A stretch of 64,000 nt of DNA from an uncultured Lacinutrix sp. (GTDB lineage Bacteria > Bacteroidota > Bacteroidia > Flavobacteriales > Flavobacteriaceae), in the NCBI RefSeq assembly GCF_947500605.1, contig NZ_CANMSJ010000002.1, forward strand, positions 248,001-312,000, written 5' to 3'. A model generated the notes under the pieces. It saw only the letters and a list, made by a program, of their open reading frames with translations, did no database searches and was not told the DNA's origin. The translations under genes were made by a program, and so were the position numbers. Numbering within the stretch: the stretch's first letter is position 1; the number at the start of each line of letters is the position of its first letter. This document shows, piece after piece, positions 6,922 to 15,677 of the stretch.

Positions 6922-9111
6922 TTAGTAACAATCTGTTTTTATTTGATTTTTTTCTATAAACTTGCTTAACGGAAGGTTTAAATTTTCTGTTGTAATGGTA
7001 TTTAGGGTAGCCAATACATCGTTTTGCATGGCTAACGATCCGCAAAGCATAATCACACCTTTATTTTTTAAGGTTTCTGCAATAAACAAAGCGTCTTGCT
7101 TTAAGACGTCTTGCACGTAAGTTTTAGGTTCTTCTCTAGAAAACGCTAACTTTAATTTGGTAAGATTTTTACTATTATAATTTTCTTTAATAGCATCGCG
7201 ATATAAGTTAAATGAAGCATTTTGCCTTAAACCATAATAAAAATGTGTTTCTGTATTTTTAGTGTTTTGGTCTATCATTCCTAAAAAAGGAGCGATACCA
7301 GTTCCGTTGGCAATTAATATTACTTTTGAGGCTTTTTTAGGAAAATGAAACGCCTTATTTTTAATAATTCGCGCCTTAAAATGAGCGCCTATTTCTAATG
7401 TATTTAAAAAGCCTGAGCCTAATCCGTTTTCGTGAAGCTTTACACTTAATTGAACATTACCATTTACTTTACCAATGGAATATAAACGCTCTCTATAATC
7501 ATTTTCTGGATAGATGGCGAGCAAATCTCCAGAAGTGAATGTATTGGTATTCGGTTTTAAGGTGATTAAAAATGTGTTGTCTGCATGGTCTTCTGCTATG
7601 GTTTTGTCTACAACCGTAAATGTGTTGTTTAACCTAGGTTTTATGGCTAGTTTTTCTTTTGAAATTGTAATTTGAAGCTCACGCTTCTTATTCCAAAGGT
7701 TTATCCATTCTTGAAACGATTCTACCGATTTATCGTTAATTGTAAAAACAGGTAATTCTTGCTTAAACTGAAGCTTCATCTCGGCATCGACATCGAAAGC
7801 AAATTTGCAAAAATCGGGATAAGCTAATGATCCAAAACCAACAACCGAATAACTTATTTCTTGCTCTTGTTTTATAGACTTTAAGCGCTGTAAAAATGCA
7901 CTTGCGTTTGTTGGCGCTTCACCTTCACCATAAGTAGAAGTCATTATTATAAAATGCTCTGCTTTACTAAATGTGTTATAATTATTAAGCTCTGCGGTGT
8001 AAGCTATTTCTCCCGCTTTTATTAATTGTTGTTGCAATTGGTTTGCAAAAGGCATGGTGTTTCCGTTTTCCGAACCTACTAAAATCACATACTTGCAAGC
8101 GTCCTTTTTATACTTGTTTTTTAGTTTAGATTTCCTTCGTTTTAGCGTCATTACAAAACCAGAATAGATAAAAAACAGAATATTTGCGGTTGCAATTGCT
8201 AAAATAAGAGACCATAAAACACTACCTTTTCCTGTGTGTAAATTGAGACTTAATGTAGAAAAAACGGTTACTAATGGTGTTTCTATTTCGCTTAAAACAG
8301 CTCCATTAAATTGATTGACTACTATTTCTCTGTCTTTAAGTGAAATGGTAAAATAGTCTTCGACATCATTAGAAAAAGGAAACTCAATACTTTTTACTTC
8401 GGAAAGCTTTGTGCTTTTAAAAACTGGAAACGCTTTAATATCTATTTTTGGTATTTCCGATAAGGTTTCAAAATCTATTTGATGGGAGCTTGTGTTTTTT
8501 GGAAGGACATCGAATTTTTCTAACGATAAATAAACACCTGTAATAGTAATGATAATAATTGGAATTAAAGACAAACGTCCTAAAACCACATGCCAATATT
8601 GATTAAAATTCTCGTTAACTATTTTAGAGAAAAACTTTTTAAAACCACCTTGTCTTTTTAAAATTAATACGGTTCCTGAAACTGCAATTAAAAATAATAG
8701 GAACGAACATAAACCAACAAAAAAACGACCAATACTCTTTAAAAATAGCGATCTATGAAAATTAGTAACCCAATTAAAAAACTTGGACACTTCTATTTTG
8801 TCTCCTAGAAACTGTCCTGTTCTCGGGTTTATATAACCATTTAAACTTTCGCCATCGTTAGTAATTACTGAGGCTAAAACAAACTGATTTGCATCAATTT
8901 GAAGATCTAAAACTTCGGGATATTCTGTTTTTAAATTCGAAAGTGTTTCGGCAAGTGTTATGCTTTCAAAATCTGAAACCTTATACGGTTCCATTTGTTC
9001 CGAGATTGGCTGAAAAGCCAAGATGATTCCAGTTATAGAAGCTAATAAAATAAAGACAAAAGAAGATACAGCTAGTGTAAGATGGCTGTATCTCCAAATT
9101 GAAATGGTCAT
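6922..9111 (-). CDS. PepSY-TM / flavodoxin / FNR fusion, predicted transmembrane NAD(P)H-driven reductase
   Basis: This looks like an electron-transfer protein carrying reducing power from cytosolic NAD(P)H across the inner membrane, probably for ferric or haem-iron reduction. Residues 1-330 are a PepSY-TM unit with four helices (about 10-33, 128-151, 175-195, 298-322) and histidines placed like haem ligands (H10, H119, H174, H292). Residues 341-472 are a flavodoxin domain (SENGNT 347-352, TYGEGEAP 393-400). Residues 495-729 are an FNR-type reductase (RLYS 542-545 for FAD, GTGIAP 603-608 and CGSLAMQNDV for NAD(P)H). The soluble half resembles sulfite reductase flavoprotein. It follows the DUF2271 gene and belongs to the haem/iron region. 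The terminal acceptor is inferred, not seen. Confidence 0.92.
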   Translation of the reverse strand: MTISIWRYSHLTLAVSSFVFILLASITGIILAFQPISEQMEPYKVSDFESITLAETLSNLKTEYPEVLDLQIDANQFVLASVITNDGESLNGYINPRTGQFLGDKIEVSKFFNWVTNFHRSLFLKSIGRFFVGLCSFLLFLIAVSGTVLILKRQGGFKKFFSKIVNENFNQYWHVVLGRLSLIPIIIITITGVYLSLEKFDVLPKNTSSHQIDFETLSEIPKIDIKAFPVFKSTKLSEVKSIEFPFSNDVEDYFTISLKDREIVVNQFNGAVLSEIETPLVTVFSTLSLNLHTGKGSVLWSLILAIATANILFFIYSGFVMTLKRRKSKLKNKYKKDACKYVILVGSENGNTMPFANQLQQQLIKAGEIAYTAELNNYNTFSKAEHFIIMTSTYGEGEAPTNASAFLQRLKSIKQEQEISYSVVGFGSLAYPDFCKFAFDVDAEMKLQFKQELPVFTINDKSVESFQEWINLWNKKRELQITISKEKLAIKPRLNNTFTVVDKTIAEDHADNTFLITLKPNTNTFTSGDLLAIYPENDYRERLYSIGKVNGNVQLSVKLHENGLGSGFLNTLEIGAHFKARIIKNKAFHFPKKASKVILIANGTGIAPFLGMIDQNTKNTETHFYYGLRQNASFNLYRDAIKENYNSKNLTKLKLAFSREEPKTYVQDVLKQDALFIAETLKNKGVIMLCGSLAMQNDVLATLNTITTENLNLPLSKFIEKNQIKTDCY

Positions 9112-9162
9112 ATTTTTTTATTTTGAAACTTCTCGCAGATCACTTGAAGTAACATGATAGAA

Positions 9163-9648
9163 TTAATTAGGCATTAAACGTACATAACGAATAAAACCAG
9201 AACCTTCTTTTTTGCTTTTTACACTTTCTGATGTTAAAGGAAATTCCACATCCTTTGTGTAATATTCTTGATCTTCTACAGCAGTTTCAAAACGAATACT
9301 GTAACCAGTATCAATTTTAGAATCTTCAATATCTATTACACTAATACTTCTTGCACCTCCTGCAATTGTAGCTCCTGTAATAGCATCAATTTCTGTTCGT
9401 TTTTTACCGTAGAATTTCCACCATTCTGAAATGTCGTGATACCACTCTTCATCATCACCTTGTACGTATAACGTTTTTTCGTATTCGCCTTCAGGATTAA
9501 TAAGTGAAATAACGACGTAAGCGCTTTCACCAGAATAATTAATCATTTGAATCATGCATTTATACGATGTCGATTCTGTTACTGTTGTAAATGATAGCGT
9601 TGAAATTGCTAAAACTCCAAGTACTAAAAGTGTTTTTAATGTTTTCAT
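9163..9648 (-). CDS. DUF2271 periplasmic protein with flavinylation-like motif
   Basis: This is a secreted protein of 161 residues with a signal peptide (MKTLKTLLVLGVLAISTLSF). At residues 88-94 it contains D-A-I-T-G-A-T, which matches the (D)xx(S/T)GAT motif where ApbE attaches FMN covalently to threonine in NqrC/RnfG-type proteins. By analogy Thr94 (codon 9367-9369) would carry the flavin. I recall DUF2271 proteins having been proposed as ApbE substrates, but could not check. It sits 51 nt upstream of the PepSY-flavodoxin-FNR gene, so a periplasmic electron acceptor or relay for that reductase is the natural hypothesis. No apbE lies in the window. Confidence 0.88.
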   Translation of the reverse strand: MKTLKTLLVLGVLAISTLSFTTVTESTSYKCMIQMINYSGESAYVVISLINPEGEYEKTLYVQGDDEEWYHDISEWWKFYGKKRTEIDAITGATIAGGARSISVIDIEDSKIDTGYSIRFETAVEDQEYYTKDVEFPLTSESVKSKKEGSGFIRYVRLMPN

Positions 9649-9667
9649 TAATAATTTTGTTTTTATT

Positions 9668-9739
9668 AATCTGAATGTATTTCAGATTCTGAATTTAAAT
9701 TAATTATAATTTTCATGAGTTCCTGAATCAAATTCAGAA
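9668..9739. repeat. Two TTCAGA-type stem-loops between the DUF2271 and ankyrin genes
   Basis: AATCTGAA/TTCAGATT (9668-9675 and 9681-9688) is a perfect 8-bp stem. A related imperfect stem TTCCTGAA/TTCAGAA follows at 9720-9739. Both resemble intergenic palindromes I remember as abundant in flavobacteria. Neither has a T-run in the minus direction long enough to be a clear terminator. Confidence 0.5.
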
Positions 9740-9750
9740 TAACAAAGTCA

Positions 9751-11229
9751 TTATTTTAAAAAATCTAAATTGGTTTTCTGTGCTTTTAAAATTTCGTTTT
9801 CAGAAGCTAAATCGTAAGGTGTCTCTCCAAAATCTGTAGTCGCTTCTTTTTTAGCTCCGATAGAAATTAAATACTTTAAGATTTCTGTGTTTTTTGCTTG
9901 TAGAGCAGCAAGGTGTAAAGCGGTATTTCCTTCTTTATTTTTAGCATTTACATCTATATTAAATTGCTTGATAAGCTTTAAAATATTGCTGTTGTTTTTT
10001 GGTAAAGCTAAATGGTACAAGGTATTTCCGTTTTCTTGTATTTTAGTGATATCTAGTCCGTTTTTTGTTAAAACATCTAGTTTTTGCTTAAAAACATCTT
10101 CTTTTTTAGTTGAAAACGATGCTATTAAATAAGCCGTTAAATTGTTTTTATTAGCATCTAAAACCGAAACATCTGCTTTATTATCAATTAAAAAACGAAC
10201 AACCTCTGGTGAATTATTTGCCACAGCTAAAGCTAGTGCAGACTCTCCTTTTTTATTAACCTGGTTTATATTTTTTAAATCCTTAGATAATAGTCCAACA
10301 GTTTCCGCAGTATTTCTACTAGCAGCGTTTATAAAAGGTGTATTTCCGTTATCATCTACTGCATTTACATCTAATCCCTTATTAACTAAGTAGCTAATAA
10401 GTTCTAAATCTTTACTTCTAGACGCTAAGATATGTAGTGGTGTTTCTCCTTTTATTGAAGCCTTATTAAGATTTAAATCTACACTTTCTAAATACTCATA
10501 AAAATCTAGTGTGTTTGTTTTTCCTCTTGTTCCATAGGCTGCAAAAACAAAAGCGTTATCTGTACCTTTTACTCCTTTTTCTATTAGCTTATTTAACAAC
10601 TCTATATTACCTGTTTTGGCAACATAATTAAATATGCCATTTCCATCTCTATCTACACTATTAATATCTACTCCTTTTGAGGTGAAATAGCTAATTAGTT
10701 TAAAACCTTTATCGTAAGGTGCAGCAAGTAATAACGCATTAGCACCATTTGGTGTTAAATCCGTTTTTACATTAGCGCCATTTGCAATACAAAGGTCGTA
10801 GACTTTGGTATTTTGCTGACCAGAACCCGCAGCGAAATTTAAGATTGTACTTCCTTTATCGTCTGTAATATCTGTTTTTGCTCCTTTGTTTAAAAGATAT
10901 TCCATAAAAGCAATATTGCCTTTATAGGCAGCCCAGAAAATATAGGTTCTACCATCGTGCGTTAACTTATTGACATCGTTTCCTTTTTTAGATTGAATGT
11001 GCTTTAAGGTTTCTAATGGTGCATCTTGTAAAATAGCATATACAACCGCATCAAAATTATTGCTATTGGCTTCTGCTATATTATTAACTTCTTTTATTTT
11101 AGTTTCTACAGTTTTAACTGTTGGGTTTGTATTCCAAAAATCTCTGTCTAAAAACACATTCTCTTGTGCAAATATTTGAGTAGTTAAAAACAGTACTGCA
11201 AGGGTTATTATATTTTTTAAAAATTTCAT
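9751..11229 (-). CDS. Secreted ankyrin-repeat protein of the haem/iron region
   Basis: This 492-residue protein has a signal peptide (MKFLKNIITLAVLFLTTQIFAQ) and then almost nothing but ankyrin repeats. At least ten are recognisable, for example DGRTYIFWAAYKGNIAFMEYLLNKG, GNTPFINAASRNTAETVGLL and GNTALHLAALQAKNTEILKYL. Ankyrin repeats bind proteins; exported ones in the Bacteroidota often accompany redox or TonB genes. It lies between DUF6607 and DUF2271 on the minus strand. A promoter-plus-palindrome at 11316-11348 suggests it heads a transcript with DUF2271 and the PepSY reductase. The binding partner is unknown; DUF2271 or the PepSY protein are the obvious candidates. Confidence 0.92.
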   Translation of the reverse strand: MKFLKNIITLAVLFLTTQIFAQENVFLDRDFWNTNPTVKTVETKIKEVNNIAEANSNNFDAVVYAILQDAPLETLKHIQSKKGNDVNKLTHDGRTYIFWAAYKGNIAFMEYLLNKGAKTDITDDKGSTILNFAAGSGQQNTKVYDLCIANGANVKTDLTPNGANALLLAAPYDKGFKLISYFTSKGVDINSVDRDGNGIFNYVAKTGNIELLNKLIEKGVKGTDNAFVFAAYGTRGKTNTLDFYEYLESVDLNLNKASIKGETPLHILASRSKDLELISYLVNKGLDVNAVDDNGNTPFINAASRNTAETVGLLSKDLKNINQVNKKGESALALAVANNSPEVVRFLIDNKADVSVLDANKNNLTAYLIASFSTKKEDVFKQKLDVLTKNGLDITKIQENGNTLYHLALPKNNSNILKLIKQFNIDVNAKNKEGNTALHLAALQAKNTEILKYLISIGAKKEATTDFGETPYDLASENEILKAQKTNLDFLK

Positions 11230-11315
11230 TTAAATTATTTTTGTGCTTTAATATTGGGTTTTAACGTATCAAATTTTAAGCCAAGAATTATATAGATTCT
11301 TTTTTCTCTTTAGTT

Positions 11316-11348
11316 AATTCTAATTAGAATTTTAAGTCTACAAATTTA
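11316..11348 (-). promoter_or_regulatory. Promoter and 16-bp palindrome upstream of the ankyrin gene
   Basis: The minus-strand TAAATTTG (11341-11348) matches TAnnTTTG. The perfect palindrome AATTCTAATTAGAATT (11316-11331) covers the predicted transcript start. Its half-sites (ATTCTAA/TTAGAAT) share sequence with the Fur-box-like sites near the TonB receptor but in the opposite arrangement, so whether the same regulator binds is uncertain. Confidence 0.45.
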
Positions 11349-11360
11349 CAATCTCTAAGC

Positions 11361-12266
11361 TTATTTTTTAACAAACGATTCAATTAATGGATTAATTTCC
11401 TCAGATGTTTTATACTTTTCTTTATCGAATAAATACTTAAACAATACTTTATTATCTACTTTTTCTTCTAAGAATAAATCTTTATTTCTAGCAAAAACTT
11501 CATCCCATTTTGCACGTACTAAAGCCCATTTATCTTTTTCTTTTGCCCAATAGTCTTGTGCAGCAACACATTCGCTATCCTCAACTCTTTTGTACACATT
11601 AAGTCCTTTTTCTTCGGCTATAAGTTGATAAACACCTTCTTCACTTAAAATTTTCTGATTGTCTTGATCGTGTATCCAACCTGTTGTAGTTAATTCATGT
11701 CTATTTGTTCTACCAGTAACATTATAATCGCTACGTTGTGTGTATTCACGTCTTGGTAAAGGTGCAGTTGTAGTATTCTCCCAATAGTGCTTACCGTCTA
11801 AATGAATCCAAGTTGCAGAACCTTCGTAACGTGGGCTATCGTCTACCTGAAATACTTTTTGAGACCATTGTCCTTCTACTTGTCTTTTATTTAGTTTTGT
11901 GTATTTCCATTCGTTATTTCTAAAATACTCATACAAGTCTGTATTCTCATACTCCCAATCTTGTCTCCAATGCTTTACAATATATGGTTGCTCTTTAGAA
12001 CCAACAATTAATAAATGTTGCATCGATATTTTATCTTTTTCATCCTCTACAAGTTGTACCCATTCTAAGCCTTTATCGTGTTTTGTTTTAGAAGCAACAT
12101 ATGTTGAATCATCTGAATACTGAAAAGTTTCAGCAAAATTAAAGCTTACTTCATAACAACCACACATGCTTTTAATGGCTTTTTGATCTTGTTTTTTCTT
12201 GCTTTGAGCATTTATACTAAACGGTATCGAAAGAATAATTGCTACTAATACTACTAAATGTTTCAT
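11361..12266 (-). CDS. DUF6607 family secreted protein
   Basis: This 301-residue protein has a signal peptide (MKHLVVLVAIILSIPFSINAQ). The mature part carries features I associate with DUF6607: MCGCYEVSFNFAETF near the start (with a CxC pair), several tryptophan-rich strands (VKHWRQDWEYE, GSATWIHLDGKHYWENTTTAPLPRREY) and a C-terminal helical segment. Family function is not known to me. It is divergent from the TonB receptor gene and shares its Fur-like control region, so it is likely iron-responsive. The Trp/His/Tyr-rich surface would suit binding a haem-like or siderophore-like ligand, but this is speculation. Confidence 0.88.
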   Translation of the reverse strand: MKHLVVLVAIILSIPFSINAQSKKKQDQKAIKSMCGCYEVSFNFAETFQYSDDSTYVASKTKHDKGLEWVQLVEDEKDKISMQHLLIVGSKEQPYIVKHWRQDWEYENTDLYEYFRNNEWKYTKLNKRQVEGQWSQKVFQVDDSPRYEGSATWIHLDGKHYWENTTTAPLPRREYTQRSDYNVTGRTNRHELTTTGWIHDQDNQKILSEEGVYQLIAEEKGLNVYKRVEDSECVAAQDYWAKEKDKWALVRAKWDEVFARNKDLFLEEKVDNKVLFKYLFDKEKYKTSEEINPLIESFVKK

Positions 12267-12316
12267 TTTTAAGCTATTTGGTTATGGTATTAAAAAAATA
12301 TTGAAAATTTACTATT

Positions 12317-12352
12317 CTTATTTAGATTGAATTAAAATAAGATATATATTTG
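12317..12352 (+). promoter_or_regulatory. Promoter and Fur-box-like palindrome of the TonB receptor/DUF6607 divergence
   Basis: Positions 12317-12341 form a 25-bp imperfect palindrome with outer arms CTTATTT/AAATAAG; its core reads TTAGATT-G-AATTAAA, a 7-1-7 arrangement like classical Fur sites. The plus-strand TATATTTG at 12345-12352 matches the -7 box and would start transcription near 12360. The site therefore lies in the promoter spacer of the receptor and upstream of the divergent DUF6607 gene. Confidence 0.5.
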
Positions 12353-12365
12353 CAGCAAATATAAA

Positions 12366-12380
12366 ATAGAATGATTCTAA
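12366..12380 (+). promoter_or_regulatory. Second Fur-box-like palindrome, overlapping the receptor start codon
   Basis: ATAGAAT-G-ATTCTAA is a nearly perfect 7-1-7 palindrome spanning the ATG at 12371 and lying just after the predicted transcription start. Together with 12317-12341 it brackets the -7 box, a layout suited to iron-dependent repression. Confidence 0.5.
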
Positions 12381-14500
12381 ATAAAAATAAAATCACCATT
12401 TATTTTTCACTTTTTTTAAGCTGTATTTCTTTTGCTCAAGTAAAAAAAGACTCTGTAAAAACTCAATCTCTTGAAGAGGTAGTTATTACAGGTCAATACA
12501 ATGCACAGTCTATAAAAAAGTCTATACATAACGTTACTGTAATTAATAGAAAGCAAATTGAAAGTCAGGCTGCAAATAATTTAGCCGATTTATTAAATTT
12601 CAATCTAAATCTTACGGTTACTCCTAATGCACAATCTGGAAAATCTACAGTTTCATTTTTTGGATTAGACTCTCAATACTTTAATATTTTAATAGATAAC
12701 ATTCCGTTGGTGAGTGATAATGGCTTAGGAAACAATATCGATTTAACCCAAATAAATCTTGACGATATTGAACGTATAGAAATCGTGGAAGGTGCAATGG
12801 GCGTAGAGTATGGTGCAAATGCTGTTTCGGGTGTTATTAATATAATTACAAAGAAAACCATTAGTAGCGATTGGAAAATTCAAGCTTTTGTACAAGAAGA
12901 AACCATTAGCGATGAATACGAATGGTTTGATGAAGGAAGACATATACAATCTCTTAGTATTGGACATAATATAAACGAAAAATTGTTTGCTAGAGTTGGC
13001 TTTAATAGAAATCAATTTGCTGGATTCTATAATGGCAGACAAGGACAAAACCACTATATAAACGATAGTTTACGTGGTCATGATTGGTTACCTAAAACTC
13101 AATTTAACACCAATGCTTTACTAAATTATAATACTAACAAGTTTAAGTTAGTATACAAATCGGAATATTTTAATGAGGTTATAAATAACTACGGTGTTAC
13201 CGTTAGGGCTAATATTGATACCGATAATCAAACAAGTAATCCAACATCAACCGATAAAATTTTTACAACAAACAGGTTTGTAAACAATTTAAATTTAAGC
13301 GGAAGTTTAAATTCTGGTGCAAATTATAATGCTTCATTTTCTTATCAAACTCAGAAAAAAGATTTAAACGAGTTTACTTACTACATACTTACTAAAGATA
13401 AAACCGATGAAATTGATGAAACCTACCAATCGAGTCATGTGTTTTATTCTAAAGGAGATATAAACAACCTTGTTAAAAGTGATTTTTTCAACTTTCAGTT
13501 AGGTTACGAAACCCGTTTTATAAAAGGTTTCGATACGCAAGCTTCGGGAGATATTACCCAAAAAGACAAAACAAGAAAACAAGATAATGTTGCGTTGTTT
13601 GGTTCTTCAGAATTAAAACTGACTAATAAATTTTCGATAAGACCTGGTGTGCGTTATGAGTATAATTCCTTATTCGATTCTAAACTGTTAGCTTCATTAA
13701 GCACACGCTATTTAATGCCTAAAGGTTTCGAGTTACGCGCAAACGTTGGTACTTCTTACAGAACACCAAATTTTGAAGAGTTATACTACTACTTTGTCGA
13801 TTCTAACCACGATGTACAAGGAAATGAAAACTTAAATCCTGAAAAAGGATATTCGGCATTTTTAACCTTAAAAAAGAGAAGTTGGTTTAACGATACTTCT
13901 TTACAAAACACAATAAAACTTAGCTATATAGACTTAAAAGATAAAATAGATCTTGCTATTGTAAACACTGCACCTTTACAATACGAGTATATAAATATTG
14001 ATACTTATAAGCTTTGGGGAATTACACAGGAGAACAGTATAAAACGAGATAACTGGGCTTTTAATTTAGGTGGAACATTACAAGGTATTTCTAGAGTTGC
14101 AAGTAATGAAGTTAATATAGATAATGACTTTTTATATTCTTACCAATTAAACACAAGTGCTACTTATAACGTTAAAAAATGGAATACTGCTTTTACATTG
14201 CTATTAAAGCATAATGGGAAGCAAAAGGACTATGTGTCTAGCGGAACAGATGGTAATGGCAATTCTGTATTCGAAAAAACCACAACTGATGCTTATAGCT
14301 GGTTAGATGGTTCTATAAAAAAATCTTTTTTAAACAATAAAATTCAAGCAACAATTGGCGGTCGAAACCTATTAGATGTTACTAATGTAAATGTTAGTAA
14401 TAATTCTACAAATGGTGTGCATTCCTCTAGTAATAGTGCATTACTGTTGGGTTACGGACGCTCTTATTACTTAAAACTATTATATAATTTAAACTTTTAA
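12371..14500 (+). CDS. TonB-dependent outer-membrane receptor, HmuR-like (haem/iron)
   Basis: This is an outer-membrane gated channel powered by TonB. The 709-residue protein has a signal peptide ending FAQ, a TonB-box-like segment SLEEVVITG at about residues 33-41, a plug domain (VTVINRKQIESQAANNLADLL to VEYGANAVSGVINIITKK, about 48-162) and a beta-barrel ending YYLKLLYNLNF with the terminal aromatic typical of barrel assembly. It has no carboxypeptidase-like N-terminal extension, unlike SusC, which fits iron/haem receptors. The HmuY gene follows after 11 nt, and this pairing argues for haem as substrate. The TonB/ExbBD energisers are elsewhere. Other iron chelates cannot be excluded. Confidence 0.93.
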   Translation: MILNKNKITIYFSLFLSCISFAQVKKDSVKTQSLEEVVITGQYNAQSIKKSIHNVTVINRKQIESQAANNLADLLNFNLNLTVTPNAQSGKSTVSFFGLDSQYFNILIDNIPLVSDNGLGNNIDLTQINLDDIERIEIVEGAMGVEYGANAVSGVINIITKKTISSDWKIQAFVQEETISDEYEWFDEGRHIQSLSIGHNINEKLFARVGFNRNQFAGFYNGRQGQNHYINDSLRGHDWLPKTQFNTNALLNYNTNKFKLVYKSEYFNEVINNYGVTVRANIDTDNQTSNPTSTDKIFTTNRFVNNLNLSGSLNSGANYNASFSYQTQKKDLNEFTYYILTKDKTDEIDETYQSSHVFYSKGDINNLVKSDFFNFQLGYETRFIKGFDTQASGDITQKDKTRKQDNVALFGSSELKLTNKFSIRPGVRYEYNSLFDSKLLASLSTRYLMPKGFELRANVGTSYRTPNFEELYYYFVDSNHDVQGNENLNPEKGYSAFLTLKKRSWFNDTSLQNTIKLSYIDLKDKIDLAIVNTAPLQYEYINIDTYKLWGITQENSIKRDNWAFNLGGTLQGISRVASNEVNIDNDFLYSYQLNTSATYNVKKWNTAFTLLLKHNGKQKDYVSSGTDGNGNSVFEKTTTDAYSWLDGSIKKSFLNNKIQATIGGRNLLDVTNVNVSNNSTNGVHSSSNSALLLGYGRSYYLKLLYNLNF

Positions 14501-14511
14501 AACCAATTACA

Positions 14512-15612
14512 ATGATTAACAAATTTTTTACCTCAATTTTATGCGCCTCTGTATTACTGTTCACAAGCTGTAGTAGCGATGACGACTCAACACCTACACA
14601 ACCAATACAAGTTGTAATAGAAGGTGCTGCCATATCTCCATTAGTTGGAGGTCCAAACGAGCAAAATCAAGTTTATGTAGACTTAAGTACAAACACAAGT
14701 ACAGCTGTGCAGCGTGATTCTTGGGATTTAGGTTTTTATTCTGGATCAGAATTTAGAGTTACTATAAATGGATCTATAGCTATGGCTGCAGCCCAATTAA
14801 CAACAACAGATATTGATGCCGTTACTTCTACTAATCAAGAAGTAATAGATTTACAACCAATGGTGAAAACTAATACTTATAATGAAGTAAGTATGCAATA
14901 TATAGATACTCCAAATGGAGATTTAAGTGGTACTGCTTTTTCAGAAATTTCTGCAACAGATGCTAATAACCATGTTTACCTTGTAAATTTAGGCTATGAA
15001 GTAGGAACAGAAACACCTGCAACAGGAAGTGTTGACACTACAGATGACCTAAGAGGTTGGAAAAAAGTAAGAGTATTACAAGATGGATCTAACTATATTT
15101 TACAATATGCAGATTTAGACGATACAACTCATCAAGAAGTGACCATCTCAAAAAACTCTAGTTATACCTATAATTTTTTTAGTTTTAATACTAATAGTGA
15201 AATTAATATAGAGCCAGCTAAAGAAAAATGGGATTTAAACTTTACAACATTTACAGATGAAGTGTTTATTGGTGCTGATAGTTATGGCCCTTATTTTTAT
15301 TCAGATTTTGTTGTTACCAATACAAAATCTAATACAACTGTATACATGATAGATACAGAAGTAGACACATTTACATATGACGACTTTACACTTGAAGATG
15401 TTATAGATACAAATTTTTCAAACGACCAACGTGCAATTGGAAGCAGCTGGAGAAATGGTGGTGGACCAGGAACATTACCTTCTTTAAAAGAAAACGTGTT
15501 TTACATAGTAAATGATACCGATGGTAATTTGTATAAGCTTAAGTTTTTAGCTTTAACAGATGCTTCCGGAGAAAGAGGTTACCCTGAATTTGTTTATAGT
15601 TTATTACAATAG
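14512..15612 (+). CDS. HmuY family surface lipoprotein (haem-binding type)
   Basis: In Porphyromonas, HmuY is a surface lipoprotein that captures haem and passes it to the TonB receptor HmuR. This 366-residue protein has lipid Cys20 (FTSC) followed by SSDDDST, an acidic stretch typical of surface-exported flavobacterial lipoproteins. Two homologous all-beta halves are suggested by repeats of the DSWDLGFYSGSEFRVTING type (residues ~67-86) and KEKWDLNFTTFTDEVF (~237-252). These W-D-L/N-F strands are the HmuY-family hallmark. It is cotranscribed with the receptor and followed by a terminator (15631-15660). Haem ligands are not obvious from reading, so the exact ligand is inferred from context. 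Confidence 0.88.
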   Translation: MINKFFTSILCASVLLFTSCSSDDDSTPTQPIQVVIEGAAISPLVGGPNEQNQVYVDLSTNTSTAVQRDSWDLGFYSGSEFRVTINGSIAMAAAQLTTTDIDAVTSTNQEVIDLQPMVKTNTYNEVSMQYIDTPNGDLSGTAFSEISATDANNHVYLVNLGYEVGTETPATGSVDTTDDLRGWKKVRVLQDGSNYILQYADLDDTTHQEVTISKNSSYTYNFFSFNTNSEINIEPAKEKWDLNFTTFTDEVFIGADSYGPYFYSDFVVTNTKSNTTVYMIDTEVDTFTYDDFTLEDVIDTNFSNDQRAIGSSWRNGGGPGTLPSLKENVFYIVNDTDGNLYKLKFLALTDASGERGYPEFVYSLLQ

Positions 15613-15630
15613 TCTAAATAAACACAATTA

Positions 15631-15660
15631 AAAAAAGAGTAGTTCGCTGCTCTTTTTTTT
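15631..15660 (+). terminator. Intrinsic terminator after the HmuY gene
   Basis: A GAGTAG/CTGCTC stem (one G-T pair) with a TTCG loop is flanked by an A-run and followed by eight T. It lies 18 nt after the stop codon. Confidence 0.85.
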
Positions 15661-15677
15661 AACTCAAAACTCAATAT

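Noticed and set aside
12743-13054. Antisense frame in the TonB plug region
   Set aside because: It lies opposite conserved plug-domain coding sequence and has no supporting signal.
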